A stretch of DNA of 54,597 nt from a virus, in IMG/VR virus record IMGVR_UViG_3300026097_000012, positions 72,953-127,549 of that record; one strand, given 5' to 3'. Positions 29,173-35,931 of the stretch are shown here, in pieces. Under the pieces are notes generated by a model, which ran no database searches, was not told the origin of the DNA, and was given only the letters and a program-made list of their open reading frames with translations. The position numbers and the translations under genes are program-made. Position 1 is the first letter of the stretch. The number at the start of each line of letters is the position of its first letter.

Positions 29173-29382
29173 TTAAACAGGATCTTCAATGTCAACATTG
29201 CCATCTCCTATTTGAATTCGTTGTCCATCCTCTACCACTAAAATAGTTTTAGTAACGTTCCACTGTCCGTCTCCTTTAGGAGCGTATTCAGGTTGAATGT
29301 GTACGTCGATTCGTAATTCACCATTAGCGAACATTTCTACAATCGCGTCTCGTACTTGTTTTCTAGATAATTTCTGTTCCAT
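29173..29382 (-). CDS. Hypothetical protein (69 aa), possible read-through partner
   Basis: N-terminal basic helix (EQKLSRKQVRDAIVEMFANG) followed by strands (RIDVHIQPEYAPKGDGQWNV). It ends IEDPV then TAA, after which the same frame continues for 60 codons. Function unknown. Confidence 0.65.
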   Translation of the reverse strand: MEQKLSRKQVRDAIVEMFANGELRIDVHIQPEYAPKGDGQWNVTKTILVVEDGQRIQIGDGNVDIEDPV

Positions 29383-29412
29383 CTTAAATTGGGTTTCCTA
29401 GTTGTTCTCTCT

Positions 29413-29646
29413 TTACTCAGCCCCTTCGTCTGCGAACGGGTTTTCTTCAAAATGTATATGCGTGTTTCCATTAGCGTCAATCGATTCCAAAACTTTAACA
29501 TCGTCTATTGTATATTTCTTAAACTTCTTATTAAGATCTGTTAAGTCCTCGACTTTTACGATCTTTGATTTCTTTACAAAAACATCATCTAACAGTGCGT
29601 GGCCTGAATCTTCCCATCTTGAATATTTTACAAATACTGTCTTCAT
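29413..29646 (-). CDS. Hypothetical acidic protein (77 aa)
   Basis: Alpha/beta, Lys and Asp-rich (KYTIDDVKVLESIDANGNTH). The stop and start overlaps link it to the 270-residue protein upstream. No family. Confidence 0.6.
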   Translation of the reverse strand: MKTVFVKYSRWEDSGHALLDDVFVKKSKIVKVEDLTDLNKKFKKYTIDDVKVLESIDANGNTHIHFEENPFADEGAE

Positions 29647-30455
29647 GATGTGAACCAGTTTAGTATACGTCTAAAGAATCCAGGATTCTTAATTGGCTCC
29701 GATTTTACTGGATCCTTGAACTCAGTTTCACCTTTATATTTCTTAACTGCTTTCTTAAGGTTCTCATTAGGAGGCTTAGGATTTTCAATAGATTCACAGA
29801 ATAATTCAGCATCCTCTTCAGATTTAATTATACTATCATCCCATTCATCGATTGCATCACGATCATCATCATCAAGATCAGGAAGACGTTCCACTGATTC
29901 AGGCTCAGTGAACATTAGAGATTCTTGTACTTTATCCATTTCTTCAGTATTTCCCTCTTCAATTCCAAGTAGTTCTCCAATTCCATCACCAATTATCTTT
30001 TTTCCTTTAGCAATATTCTCTCTGTCTACTTTGATATGGTTCTCACAATAGTCAGCCATCCATGCTAATTTATAAGGATCAGTAATTCCTTGTGCTTCTA
30101 ACATTGGTCTCCATTTCTCAATAAGATATGGATCATTAGATGTACCAAATGAATCTGCTGGCTTATCGAATCCTTCATGCATTACTACGGAGTCAACCTT
30201 TGGCTCTTCAGCTTCAACTGGCGCAGTATCATACACGTTTGGATCATCAGTTTCAATGATAACAAAACACTTGCTACTTCCTGGATCCTTAGGAGAGTAC
30301 GCATGATATCCATTACAATATTTGTTAGGATTCTTAGTAGACAAACACATGTCACCCTTATGAGCTACGATGTGTTCGTACCAATATCTAAATCCATTCA
30401 TTGATACTATCCCCTTTTCTGGTAAAATTTCTGTCACTTCTTTATTCTCTTCCAT
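29643..30455 (-). CDS. Large acidic phage protein (270 aa)
   Basis: An N-terminal 70-residue part with Cys residues (DMCLSTKNPNKYCNGYHAYS), YDTAPV near residue 75, a middle with PYLIEKWRPMLEAQGI and a very acidic C-terminal half. It ends with a short amphipathic basic stretch (FFRRILNWFTS) that may touch membrane or a partner. No known domain; probably modular. Confidence 0.65.
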   Translation of the reverse strand: MEENKEVTEILPEKGIVSMNGFRYWYEHIVAHKGDMCLSTKNPNKYCNGYHAYSPKDPGSSKCFVIIETDDPNVYDTAPVEAEEPKVDSVVMHEGFDKPADSFGTSNDPYLIEKWRPMLEAQGITDPYKLAWMADYCENHIKVDRENIAKGKKIIGDGIGELLGIEEGNTEEMDKVQESLMFTEPESVERLPDLDDDDRDAIDEWDDSIIKSEEDAELFCESIENPKPPNENLKKAVKKYKGETEFKDPVKSEPIKNPGFFRRILNWFTS

Positions 30456-30828
30456 TATTCTGGTATTTCTAAATCTGGGTACATTTTACTTTCTATGTTA
30501 TGGTTTACCCAACCCATTAGTCTTGCAGTAGGGATCATTAAACGACATCCTTCCGGTAGAAGAATATAATATCCTCCATAGAAATGCACTCGGCTATTTC
30601 CAAAGTGTTCTTCGATCTTTTCGTATTCTTACTTGTTTAAGAATAATTGGAACCTTAATCCATTTCTATTTTGAACTATATGTACTCTTGAACCGAATGG
30701 GAAATCACAAGTTTCACGCCAATTGGAAGTAGTTTTTGGTCTACACAATACATATATAGATGATGTTTGTAATTAAAATATGATATGTCAGTTGCTTCAC
30801 AATGTGGGCATTTTTCTAAGTCCTTCAT
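30455..30828 (-). pseudogene. Interrupted gene: one frameshift and one in-frame TAA
   Basis: Read as one protein it would begin MKDLEKCPHCEATDISYF, shift frame after YMYC (near 30738), continue RPKTTSNWRETCDFPFGS, meet TAA after FLNK (near 30636), then go on EYEKIEEHFGNSRVHFYGGY to a stop at 30455. CPHC plus the later Cys suggests a zinc site, and RPKT a copy of the shared peptide. Both neighbours overlap its ends as expected for a real gene. It may be decayed, recoded, or damaged by assembly errors. Confidence 0.55.
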
Positions 30829-31088
30829 TCTTTTACTCCTTTAATTCTGTCCAGTGATGTTTTCACACTTGATACAAATTCTCTAAGAACGACGATACGC
30901 CTCATATTATACGAAGGATGGTTCTCCCACTTAGATACTCGTATTAAATTGTCCGCGACAACATGCGCCATTTTAATAGCACGTCGATGTTTGTTATATC
31001 TAAATTGCCTTCTGCATTCTAAGTATATCTCATCAGCATACTTATCTACCTTCTCGTAGATTGGTGGTGCATATTCTCTTTCTACCAT
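30825..31088 (-). CDS. Basic helical protein (87 aa)
   Basis: Helical, Arg/Lys-rich (ECRRQFRYNKHRRAIKMAHV). ATGA overlap with the interrupted gene downstream. It could bind nucleic acid. No family. Confidence 0.6.
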   Translation of the reverse strand: MVEREYAPPIYEKVDKYADEIYLECRRQFRYNKHRRAIKMAHVVADNLIRVSKWENHPSYNMRRIVVLREFVSSVKTSLDRIKGVKE

Positions 31089-31089
31089 G

Positions 31090-31518
31090 TTAATGTGCGC
31101 TCAAGTATTCTTCTTCTATTGGTAACTTTAACCATTCCTTTTTGATTATCTTAGACCCAGATCGAGGCTGACAATACCATCCGTATTCTGATTTATGAAA
31201 CCTGAGGTATTTAAATTGCCAGTTAGTTCCTACAACATTATTTCCTTCTCTGAATGATATCATTCTCCACTTAACATCAGGTCCACCAGATCGCTTCCTA
31301 AGATCATATAGGATCTCCTCTACTTCTTCGATAGTCATAAAGAATCTATCTCGATACTTTGCAACTTTTCCTAAGTATGGAATATTATCTCTATCATCTT
31401 CGAGTTTCCATCCACAGTGAAAATCTCGTGTATCGCAATTGATACTAACTATTTTATCTGATTTGAATGGTGTTGTTTCCAATGGTTGCCATTTATCTTG
31501 TTCTTCGTCTGATATCAT
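31090..31518 (-). CDS. Conserved phage protein (142 aa)
   Basis: A basic alpha/beta protein with FMTIEEVEEILYDLRKRSGG and a C-terminal aromatic stretch (QFKYLRFHKSEYGWYCQPRS). The WQPLETTPF start is common in phage hypothetical proteins. Function unknown. Confidence 0.65.
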   Translation of the reverse strand: MISDEEQDKWQPLETTPFKSDKIVSINCDTRDFHCGWKLEDDRDNIPYLGKVAKYRDRFFMTIEEVEEILYDLRKRSGGPDVKWRMISFREGNNVVGTNWQFKYLRFHKSEYGWYCQPRSGSKIIKKEWLKLPIEEEYLSAH

Positions 31519-31522
31519 ATCT

Positions 31523-31732
31523 TTAAAATTCGTGCACGCTTCTTATTGCTAAAGGATATCCATTCTCATCTGGTTCATCAATTTCGTCAACTATACTATA
31601 ATTTCTATAGTAACTTTCTTCAAACTCCTCTAATATATTTTCTAATTGCTCATCAGTTAAGATGGGTATCTTCGACATTAGAACTGCCATTGCAGTTTCT
31701 CTAGTTATATCGTGTGTTGATTTAATTCCCAT
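31523..31732 (-). CDS. Small helical protein (69 aa)
   Basis: Helical and acidic (LTDEQLENILEEFEESYYRN). Two bases separate it from the frameshifted paralogue upstream. No known family. Confidence 0.6.
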   Translation of the reverse strand: MGIKSTHDITRETAMAVLMSKIPILTDEQLENILEEFEESYYRNYSIVDEIDEPDENGYPLAIRSVHEF

Positions 31733-31734
31733 GA

Positions 31735-31952
31735 TTAAAATGCTAAATCCATTGCTACTAATTCTCGATGTATTTCATCGACCCCATACTCTTCCATGAT
31801 ATTAAGTATATCTCCATTACTTGATCCAAACATAGAGCATTTTTCTAATATGACCTCATCTTTTTTGAGTCATCTTTTGCTTCTCGAAATACATCAATAA
31901 AAAATCCTAATGCGTGGTCGTGACTGTATGCTACGATCGTTCCATCTTTCAT
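31735..31952 (-). CDS. Paralogue of 28081-28320 with a -1 frameshift at A-AAA-AAG
   Basis: Frame 0 gives MKDGTIVAYSHDHALGFF through DDSKK and then stops. A -1 shift at the heptamer A-AAA-AAG (31866-31860) restores DEVILEKCSMFGSSNGDILN to TAA at 31735, matching the intact copy at 28081-28320 over its whole length. The heptamer is in the correct phase for ribosomal slippage, as in dnaX. A one-base deletion in the A-run or a sequencing error is the simpler alternative. Confidence 0.6.
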
Positions 31953-31990
31953 GATATTAATATACCATAAAATGTGAAACTTATAAAACT

Positions 31991-32599
31991 TTACAGTGCT
32001 GTGATTGTAGAATTATATTTCTTATAAACCTTTTTTGCTTCAGATTTTACATGAGAATAATAGTTAGGACTTTCGGCATAAGTTGAAGAAAGAGCAGATA
32101 GATATTGCTCTTCTGTCTTGGCTTTCCTCATGTATGTAGTTTGATAAAATGCATAATCTATTACACATTCTTGCCATGTATCATACACTGCATGTCCACT
32201 ATTTTCTCCCCTGTGTGTAGTCGCTCTTGATCTAGCACACTTCATTCCAAACATGTTATTATTATGTTTAAAGATATTACTCATGTAATGACCGGATTCT
32301 ATTCTAGCTTGTGCAATTACAATATGAGGAAATCTTACATTCATCCCGACTAGTAAATCATACATTGACTTTTCAGAAAAAGCTAAGTTACAGTCGACTA
32401 TAATTGGAACTTTTTCGTAATCAACTGTCTTTTGTTTATAAATGACGATATCAGTTGAGCTAAATAGTGATGCTCCTAAAATAAAGAATATAATTGCTGA
32501 GAGAGATATGTATAGCCAAATTGGACGTCTCACTCTCTTGTATTCTAATGATTCATTATCAATTGAATACACAGGTTTTGGTTTTCGTATCTTTTTCAT
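31991..32599 (-). CDS. Membrane-anchored glucosaminidase (peptidoglycan hydrolase)
   Basis: Residues 27-49 (IWLYISLSAIIFFILGASLF) form an N-terminal membrane anchor. Residues about 85-200 match the FlgJ/LytG-type N-acetylglucosaminidase domain: VIAQARIESGHYMSNIFKHN with the catalytic Glu in RIESG, NNMFGMK, and YDTWQECVIDYAFY. It should cut peptidoglycan glycan strands from the periplasmic side, as endolysin or as an entry/remodelling enzyme. The anchor resembles signal-anchor lysins. A tiny membrane protein lies just upstream. Confidence 0.85.
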   Translation of the reverse strand: MKKIRKPKPVYSIDNESLEYKRVRRPIWLYISLSAIIFFILGASLFSSTDIVIYKQKTVDYEKVPIIVDCNLAFSEKSMYDLLVGMNVRFPHIVIAQARIESGHYMSNIFKHNNNMFGMKCARSRATTHRGENSGHAVYDTWQECVIDYAFYQTTYMRKAKTEEQYLSALSSTYAESPNYYSHVKSEAKKVYKKYNSTITAL

Positions 32600-32637
32600 A
32601 TTATTAAGTTTCTAATGAGTTAGTTTGAAGTCGATCT

Positions 32638-32733
32638 CTATATCATCTCGATCACACGAGACACCACATAGAAGATTCCGAATATAACTATCATAAATAT
32701 TAATCGTTTCCACAATGGTTGTTTATAATTCAT
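32638..32733 (-). CDS. Tiny single-TM protein (31 aa), possible lysis partner
   Basis: ATGA overlap with the upstream gene supports it. A basic start (MNYKQPLWKR) is followed by one hydrophobic segment (LIFMIVIFGIFYVVS). It precedes the glucosaminidase by 38 bases. Location and topology suggest a holin- or spanin-like accessory, but size alone cannot prove this. Confidence 0.5.
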   Translation of the reverse strand: MNYKQPLWKRLIFMIVIFGIFYVVSRVIEMI

Positions 32734-33029
32734 CTACGTCTATGATTAAAGTTTCGCTTATTGAAATTGCCTTTGTTGTAGTTTTGCTTTGGATTATATC
32801 TTTTGTGAAAATTAGGAGTATGTCTTGTAACAGGTTTAGTTGGAGGTTCTTTTTCTACTTCATCGATATCTACATAGTCATTTTCCCATATAGTATATTC
32901 CAGATTTGAGAACCTCATTCCTACTATAACTTCACCTTTTAATCCGCTTGTTCGCGGATCATCTGGCCAAGTATCTTTGTCAAACTCTGCCCATCTTGCT
33001 TCTATTTCGTCGTCAGGATTAAACTCCAT
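32730..33029 (-). CDS. Hypothetical protein with Asn/Lys-rich tail (99 aa)
   Basis: Acidic N-terminal part with DDPRTSGLKGE (weak shared peptide), then a low-complexity basic tail (NYNKGNFNKRNFNHRRR) likely to bind nucleic acid or phospholipid. Overlaps both neighbours. Confidence 0.6.
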   Translation of the reverse strand: MEFNPDDEIEARWAEFDKDTWPDDPRTSGLKGEVIVGMRFSNLEYTIWENDYVDIDEVEKEPPTKPVTRHTPNFHKRYNPKQNYNKGNFNKRNFNHRRR

Positions 33030-33273
33030 CTCTTCCTCTAGTTTTAGGGTCTTGTGCTTTTTCTATTTCGTATCTTATCCACTTTTCTTCCCATTCAGTT
33101 TGAATTTCAGCGGCATCAGATAAGGCAAAATCTCCGCCTTTTTCTTTGAGTCTCTTTTGAACCGTGATGATTAAGTCTGCATGTTTATAATCCATACCCA
33201 TTCCACAAGATCTCAACGCTAAGTCAAGATACTTTGTATCGTCGTCGTTCTTATATTTATGATCTACCTTCAT
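33019..33273 (-). CDS. Hypothetical helical protein (84 aa)
   Basis: Helical (DAAEIQTEWEEKWIRYEIEK); ends with DPKTRGRDGV, a C-terminal copy of the shared peptide. The overlap at both ends shows tight packing. No known family. Confidence 0.6.
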   Translation of the reverse strand: MKVDHKYKNDDDTKYLDLALRSCGMGMDYKHADLIITVQKRLKEKGGDFALSDAAEIQTEWEEKWIRYEIEKAQDPKTRGRDGV

Positions 33274-33538
33274 TGTATTTTAATATTGGTGAATATATGT
33301 TTCCTGTAAAAACTGGATGAATCCCAGGTTCAGATATTGATGTCGATGTCGGAACCCTATGATGTATGTGTCCTGCAACTACAGTTTCAAATCTAGTTTG
33401 AAGTCCCTTTGTTTGGGGTCTTATGTCAGGAAATGGTAATACACAATCTTGATCTTCACCTAATGAAATCTCTGAACATGGATTAGTTCCAAAATCAGGT
33501 TCTGATAATAACCCCTTGATATGTGGACAGTGTTCCAT
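33257..33538 (-). CDS. Protein with NPCSEI and RPQTKGL peptides (93 aa)
   Basis: Residues 14-24 (EPDFGTNPCSEISL) read like the active-site signature NPCSEI of ribonucleotide reductase large subunits, but the rest of that enzyme is absent. PHIKGLL at 5-11 and DIRPQTKGLQTRF at about 37-49 are two copies of the shared peptide. It may be a short mosaic protein or a remnant. Enzymatic activity is not expected. Confidence 0.55.
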   Translation of the reverse strand: MEHCPHIKGLLSEPDFGTNPCSEISLGEDQDCVLPFPDIRPQTKGLQTRFETVVAGHIHHRVPTSTSISEPGIHPVFTGNIYSPILKYNEGRS

Positions 33539-33606
33539 AGTTTTATTATACTCTACACAATTATTAATTTTAATCTAATGGTACCATTCATCACCAATGT
33601 AAGTCA

Positions 33607-33939
33607 TTACCAAAGAAGCGGCCCACCAACTAGAGCAACTGATGCTCCTTCTATGTTATGTTCTTTAATGAATGCTTCAAGTTGATCCCACTGTTTCATC
33701 ATCTGCTCTTTGCTTGTAGCATCCTGTGATGCGACGATGGCATACGTATGGTTTCCTGAATATGAATTACCCCAGTATGTGTAGCCAATTCCATCAGGAA
33801 GGTTTAGACATTCCATTACTTCTATATCATCCATTTCATCGATGACACAGTCTTCGTCCTGTTCATACATTAAATGCTTTACATCACTAGGATCTACTGT
33901 GAATCCTATTCCAAAATGTGCGTCGTGATCTACTCCCAT
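33607..33939 (-). CDS. Conserved phage protein (110 aa)
   Basis: The N-terminal MGVDHDAHFGIGF and a central GYTYWGNSYSGNHTYAIV match a small phage family of unknown function. Acidic. Its stop lies before a 68-base AT-rich gap; the upstream gene abuts its start. Confidence 0.65.
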   Translation of the reverse strand: MGVDHDAHFGIGFTVDPSDVKHLMYEQDEDCVIDEMDDIEVMECLNLPDGIGYTYWGNSYSGNHTYAIVASQDATSKEQMMKQWDQLEAFIKEHNIEGASVALVGGPLLW

Positions 33940-34184
33940 TATCCTCTTCCTGAATTTAAAATTAATACTTGTGGTGCGCTGTCGTAATCCGGATCTCCGT
34001 CTTCATCCTTTGGCATATTAGCCTCTTCCCATGCAGTACCATCTGCACAGTTTCCAAAATAAGCTCGGTCTAAATAAACGGATTCCTTTGTTATAAGGTA
34101 ATCGTCCTTTGCTCTTACTGCGATCTGAGTGTCGAAGCTAATCCCTGCTTCAGTACACTGATCAATTAATTCCTGTATTGTCAT
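33939..34184 (-). CDS. Conserved phage protein (81 aa)
   Basis: Begins MTIQELIDQCTEAGISFDTQ and has a C-terminal PQVLILNSGRG. The layout (helix, strand, acidic loop, strand) is typical of a family in which the protein may bind a partner. Function unknown. Confidence 0.65.
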   Translation of the reverse strand: MTIQELIDQCTEAGISFDTQIAVRAKDDYLITKESVYLDRAYFGNCADGTAWEEANMPKDEDGDPDYDSAPQVLILNSGRG

Positions 34185-34498
34185 TATTCAAATTTAAAAA
34201 AGTTTATGTCATATGCTCTCATTCTCTTTCCATTATCATTGATCACTGGCACATACCAGTAAATGCAATATGGATCGTAGACAGGAGGGCCAGTCATTCT
34301 GTATTTCTTTCCTCGAGTTAAAACTTTAGTGTAGCTTGTGTCAATACATTCTATCCAATCATTTCTCTTGAATTGAGCCATGAATTCTGCCTTAGCCTTG
34401 TGACGCTTGACATTCTCTACCGATTCATATTCAGATATAATCTTCTGACACTCTTCTCTAAGTTCTAACGCTTTCTCGTATTGTCCTTTAGTAATCAT
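34184..34498 (-). CDS. Hypothetical protein (104 aa)
   Basis: N-terminal coiled helices (YEKALELREECQKIISEYES) followed by a beta-rich part (GKKYRMTGPPVYDPYCIYWY). An AT-rich GGTATATTATATCG lies upstream near 34520 and may be its promoter. No known family. Confidence 0.6.
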   Translation of the reverse strand: MITKGQYEKALELREECQKIISEYESVENVKRHKAKAEFMAQFKRNDWIECIDTSYTKVLTRGKKYRMTGPPVYDPYCIYWYVPVINDNGKRMRAYDINFFKFE

Positions 34499-34531
34499 TT
34501 AAATCCTTTCTTTTTACGATATAATATACCA

Positions 34532-34846
34532 CTATAGTGTGACTCTTTTCTTTTCAATTACTCCTCTAGTTTCTGCATATTCAACAGTGACTTCTAACCA
34601 ATTAGAATGATAAAGCTTTGTGTGAATTGATTCAGTGGCATTTCCATATGATGGAACGGTTCCCCAAAGTAACCTTCCGCTATCAGTATCTACATGGAAT
34701 ATTACATTTTCATTTAGATAATTTATAACTCTCACTCGAGTAACAGTACTTCCATTCATGTCGATGAAAATAAAACAGTCTTTTTTTGATCTGAGTCCCT
34801 TTGTATGTGGAGTTCCCTTTTTCAATATTCTAGTTATTTTCACCAT
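34532..34846 (-). CDS. Hypothetical protein with the TPHTKGL peptide (104 aa)
   Basis: Starts at 34846, 34855 or 34876 are all possible; 34846 overlaps the upstream gene least. The N-terminal ILKKGTPHTKGLRSKKD carries the shared peptide, followed by a beta-rich domain (CFIFIDMNGSTVTRVRVIN). Function unknown. Confidence 0.6.
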   Translation of the reverse strand: MVKITRILKKGTPHTKGLRSKKDCFIFIDMNGSTVTRVRVINYLNENVIFHVDTDSGRLLWGTVPSYGNATESIHTKLYHSNWLEVTVEYAETRGVIEKKRVTL

Positions 34847-35027
34847 CTTCTTCATCGGTATCATCTCCATATACAAAATCCATGTAAAATAAATGTCCTA
34901 CTGGAGCTGACATTGGTTGGACTGAAACTAGCTCAGTTGCTATCAACGTTGGATCAAACAATGGACGTGTTTCAAGCCCTTTCGTTTGAGGACGAGTATA
35001 TTCTTTACCTGTCTTATCACATATCAT
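34830..35027 (-). CDS. Hypothetical protein with the RPQTKGL peptide (65 aa)
   Basis: EYTRPQTKGLETRPLFDP lies at residues 10-27. The C-terminus is very acidic (GDDTDEEDGENN). Overlaps both neighbours. No domain outside the peptide. Confidence 0.6.
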   Translation of the reverse strand: MICDKTGKEYTRPQTKGLETRPLFDPTLIATELVSVQPMSAPVGHLFYMDFVYGDDTDEEDGENN

Positions 35028-35271
35028 ATCTCTCGTTCCATTGTGTAACTACTGAAACTACTTGATCCTCAAAGAATGGAACATTGAATTCGTCACATAG
35101 TTTTTTAATATCTCCGACGTGAATTGGTTTTGCGATAATCAATAGCTTGTCCATTTCCTCATTATATCCATCCCAATCGGCGGATCTCACACCTTTGGTA
35201 CGAGGATCCAATTTTCTTAGGATTCTAGATTCAACTTGAATATAGTCTATTAATTTTTCAGTCTCAGTCAT
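35017..35271 (-). CDS. Hypothetical protein with the DPRTKGV peptide (84 aa)
   Basis: Residues 21-32 (DPRTKGVRSADW) hold the shared peptide between two helical parts. Acidic. No known family. Confidence 0.6.
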   Translation of the reverse strand: MTETEKLIDYIQVESRILRKLDPRTKGVRSADWDGYNEEMDKLLIIAKPIHVGDIKKLCDEFNVPFFEDQVVSVVTQWNERYDM

Positions 35272-35283
35272 ATTAAAATTATA

Positions 35284-35478
35284 CTACAATTCACCCTCTT
35301 CTTTTAATTGATTAATAATCTGAGCAGCGGCGGCAGACGTGACGAAATAATTAGAGTTAGTCTTTCTTCCACGTTCAGCTATGATGTTGGCAGTCTCCTG
35401 CACCTTCGTCATTAATTCTTTACGCCTAGCAATTTCCCTAGTTTCTCCTTTCTTCTGAGGCTTAAACATTAACTCCAA
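35284..35478 (-). CDS. Small basic protein (64 aa)
   Basis: Basic start (FKPQKKGETREIARRKELM) and a helix with SAAAAQIINQLKEE. The last part (YFVTSAAAAQIIN) resembles a short helix-turn-helix, but this is uncertain. Overlaps the KH gene. Confidence 0.6.
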   Translation of the reverse strand: MELMFKPQKKGETREIARRKELMTKVQETANIIAERGRKTNSNYFVTSAAAAQIINQLKEEGEL

Positions 35479-35786
35479 AGTTTAGATTCAGTGATTAGTA
35501 TTTTAACAGGACGTTCATGATGATTCGATAAATATTCTTGAATTGCATCGAGCGTACTTCCAGCCTTTCCGATTAAAATACCAGGACGTTCGAGCGTGAT
35601 CATCATTTCAGTTCGTCCATCAACTTCTGAGAATTCCAAGTTAGTAACTCCGAATCTAGAAATAGGAATATCAATCACTGGATTATATCCATTCCATCCT
35701 TCAAAGAATAATCTAAATGCATTCTTAATGCTTCTATATTCCGATTTCAATCGTGCTATATCAGCCCCCTTTGTTTGATTCCGCAT
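35469..35786 (-). CDS. KH-domain RNA-binding protein (105 aa)
   Basis: The segment RPGILIGKAGSTLDAIQEYL contains the GxxG loop (IGKAGS) of a type II KH domain, as in ribosomal protein S3, with flanking strands (EMMITLE, VKILI). Residues 1-45 are extra, starting with RNQTKGADI. KH domains bind single-stranded RNA or DNA, so the protein may act on phage or host RNA. Stand-alone KH proteins in phages are little studied. Confidence 0.75.
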   Translation of the reverse strand: MRNQTKGADIARLKSEYRSIKNAFRLFFEGWNGYNPVIDIPISRFGVTNLEFSEVDGRTEMMITLERPGILIGKAGSTLDAIQEYLSNHHERPVKILITESKLWS

Positions 35787-35805
35787 CTTGTATCTTTTTA
35801 ATTTC

Positions 35806-35931
35806 CTATTCTATTTCTTCTAATGTGTAGGCTACTTTTAACGTATTCCAGTATTTAAATATCCAAAGGAATGTGTGACGTTTCTCAAGATAATAAAACG
35901 GTTAGATATAGTTTAGCCTATAGTTATCCAT
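35806..35931 (-). pseudogene. Short ORF with in-frame TAA
   Basis: ATG at 35931 overlaps the upstream gene, as is usual here, and gives MDNYRLNYI, then TAA (35904-35902). The same frame goes on for 31 codons (PFYYLEKRHTFLWIFKYWNT). It may be decayed, read through, or affected by sequencing error. The pattern repeats that at 29173 and 30636. Confidence 0.35.

Noticed and set aside
30177-30404. Plus-strand ORFs opposite the minus-strand blocks (e.g. here, 39193-39444, 35596-35778)
   Set aside because: They are shadows of well-supported minus-strand genes in AT-rich codons.
29173-35931. Genome-wide reassignment of TAA to an amino acid
   Set aside because: Most genes here end in TAA at the expected place, often overlapping the next ATG, so TAA is read as stop.
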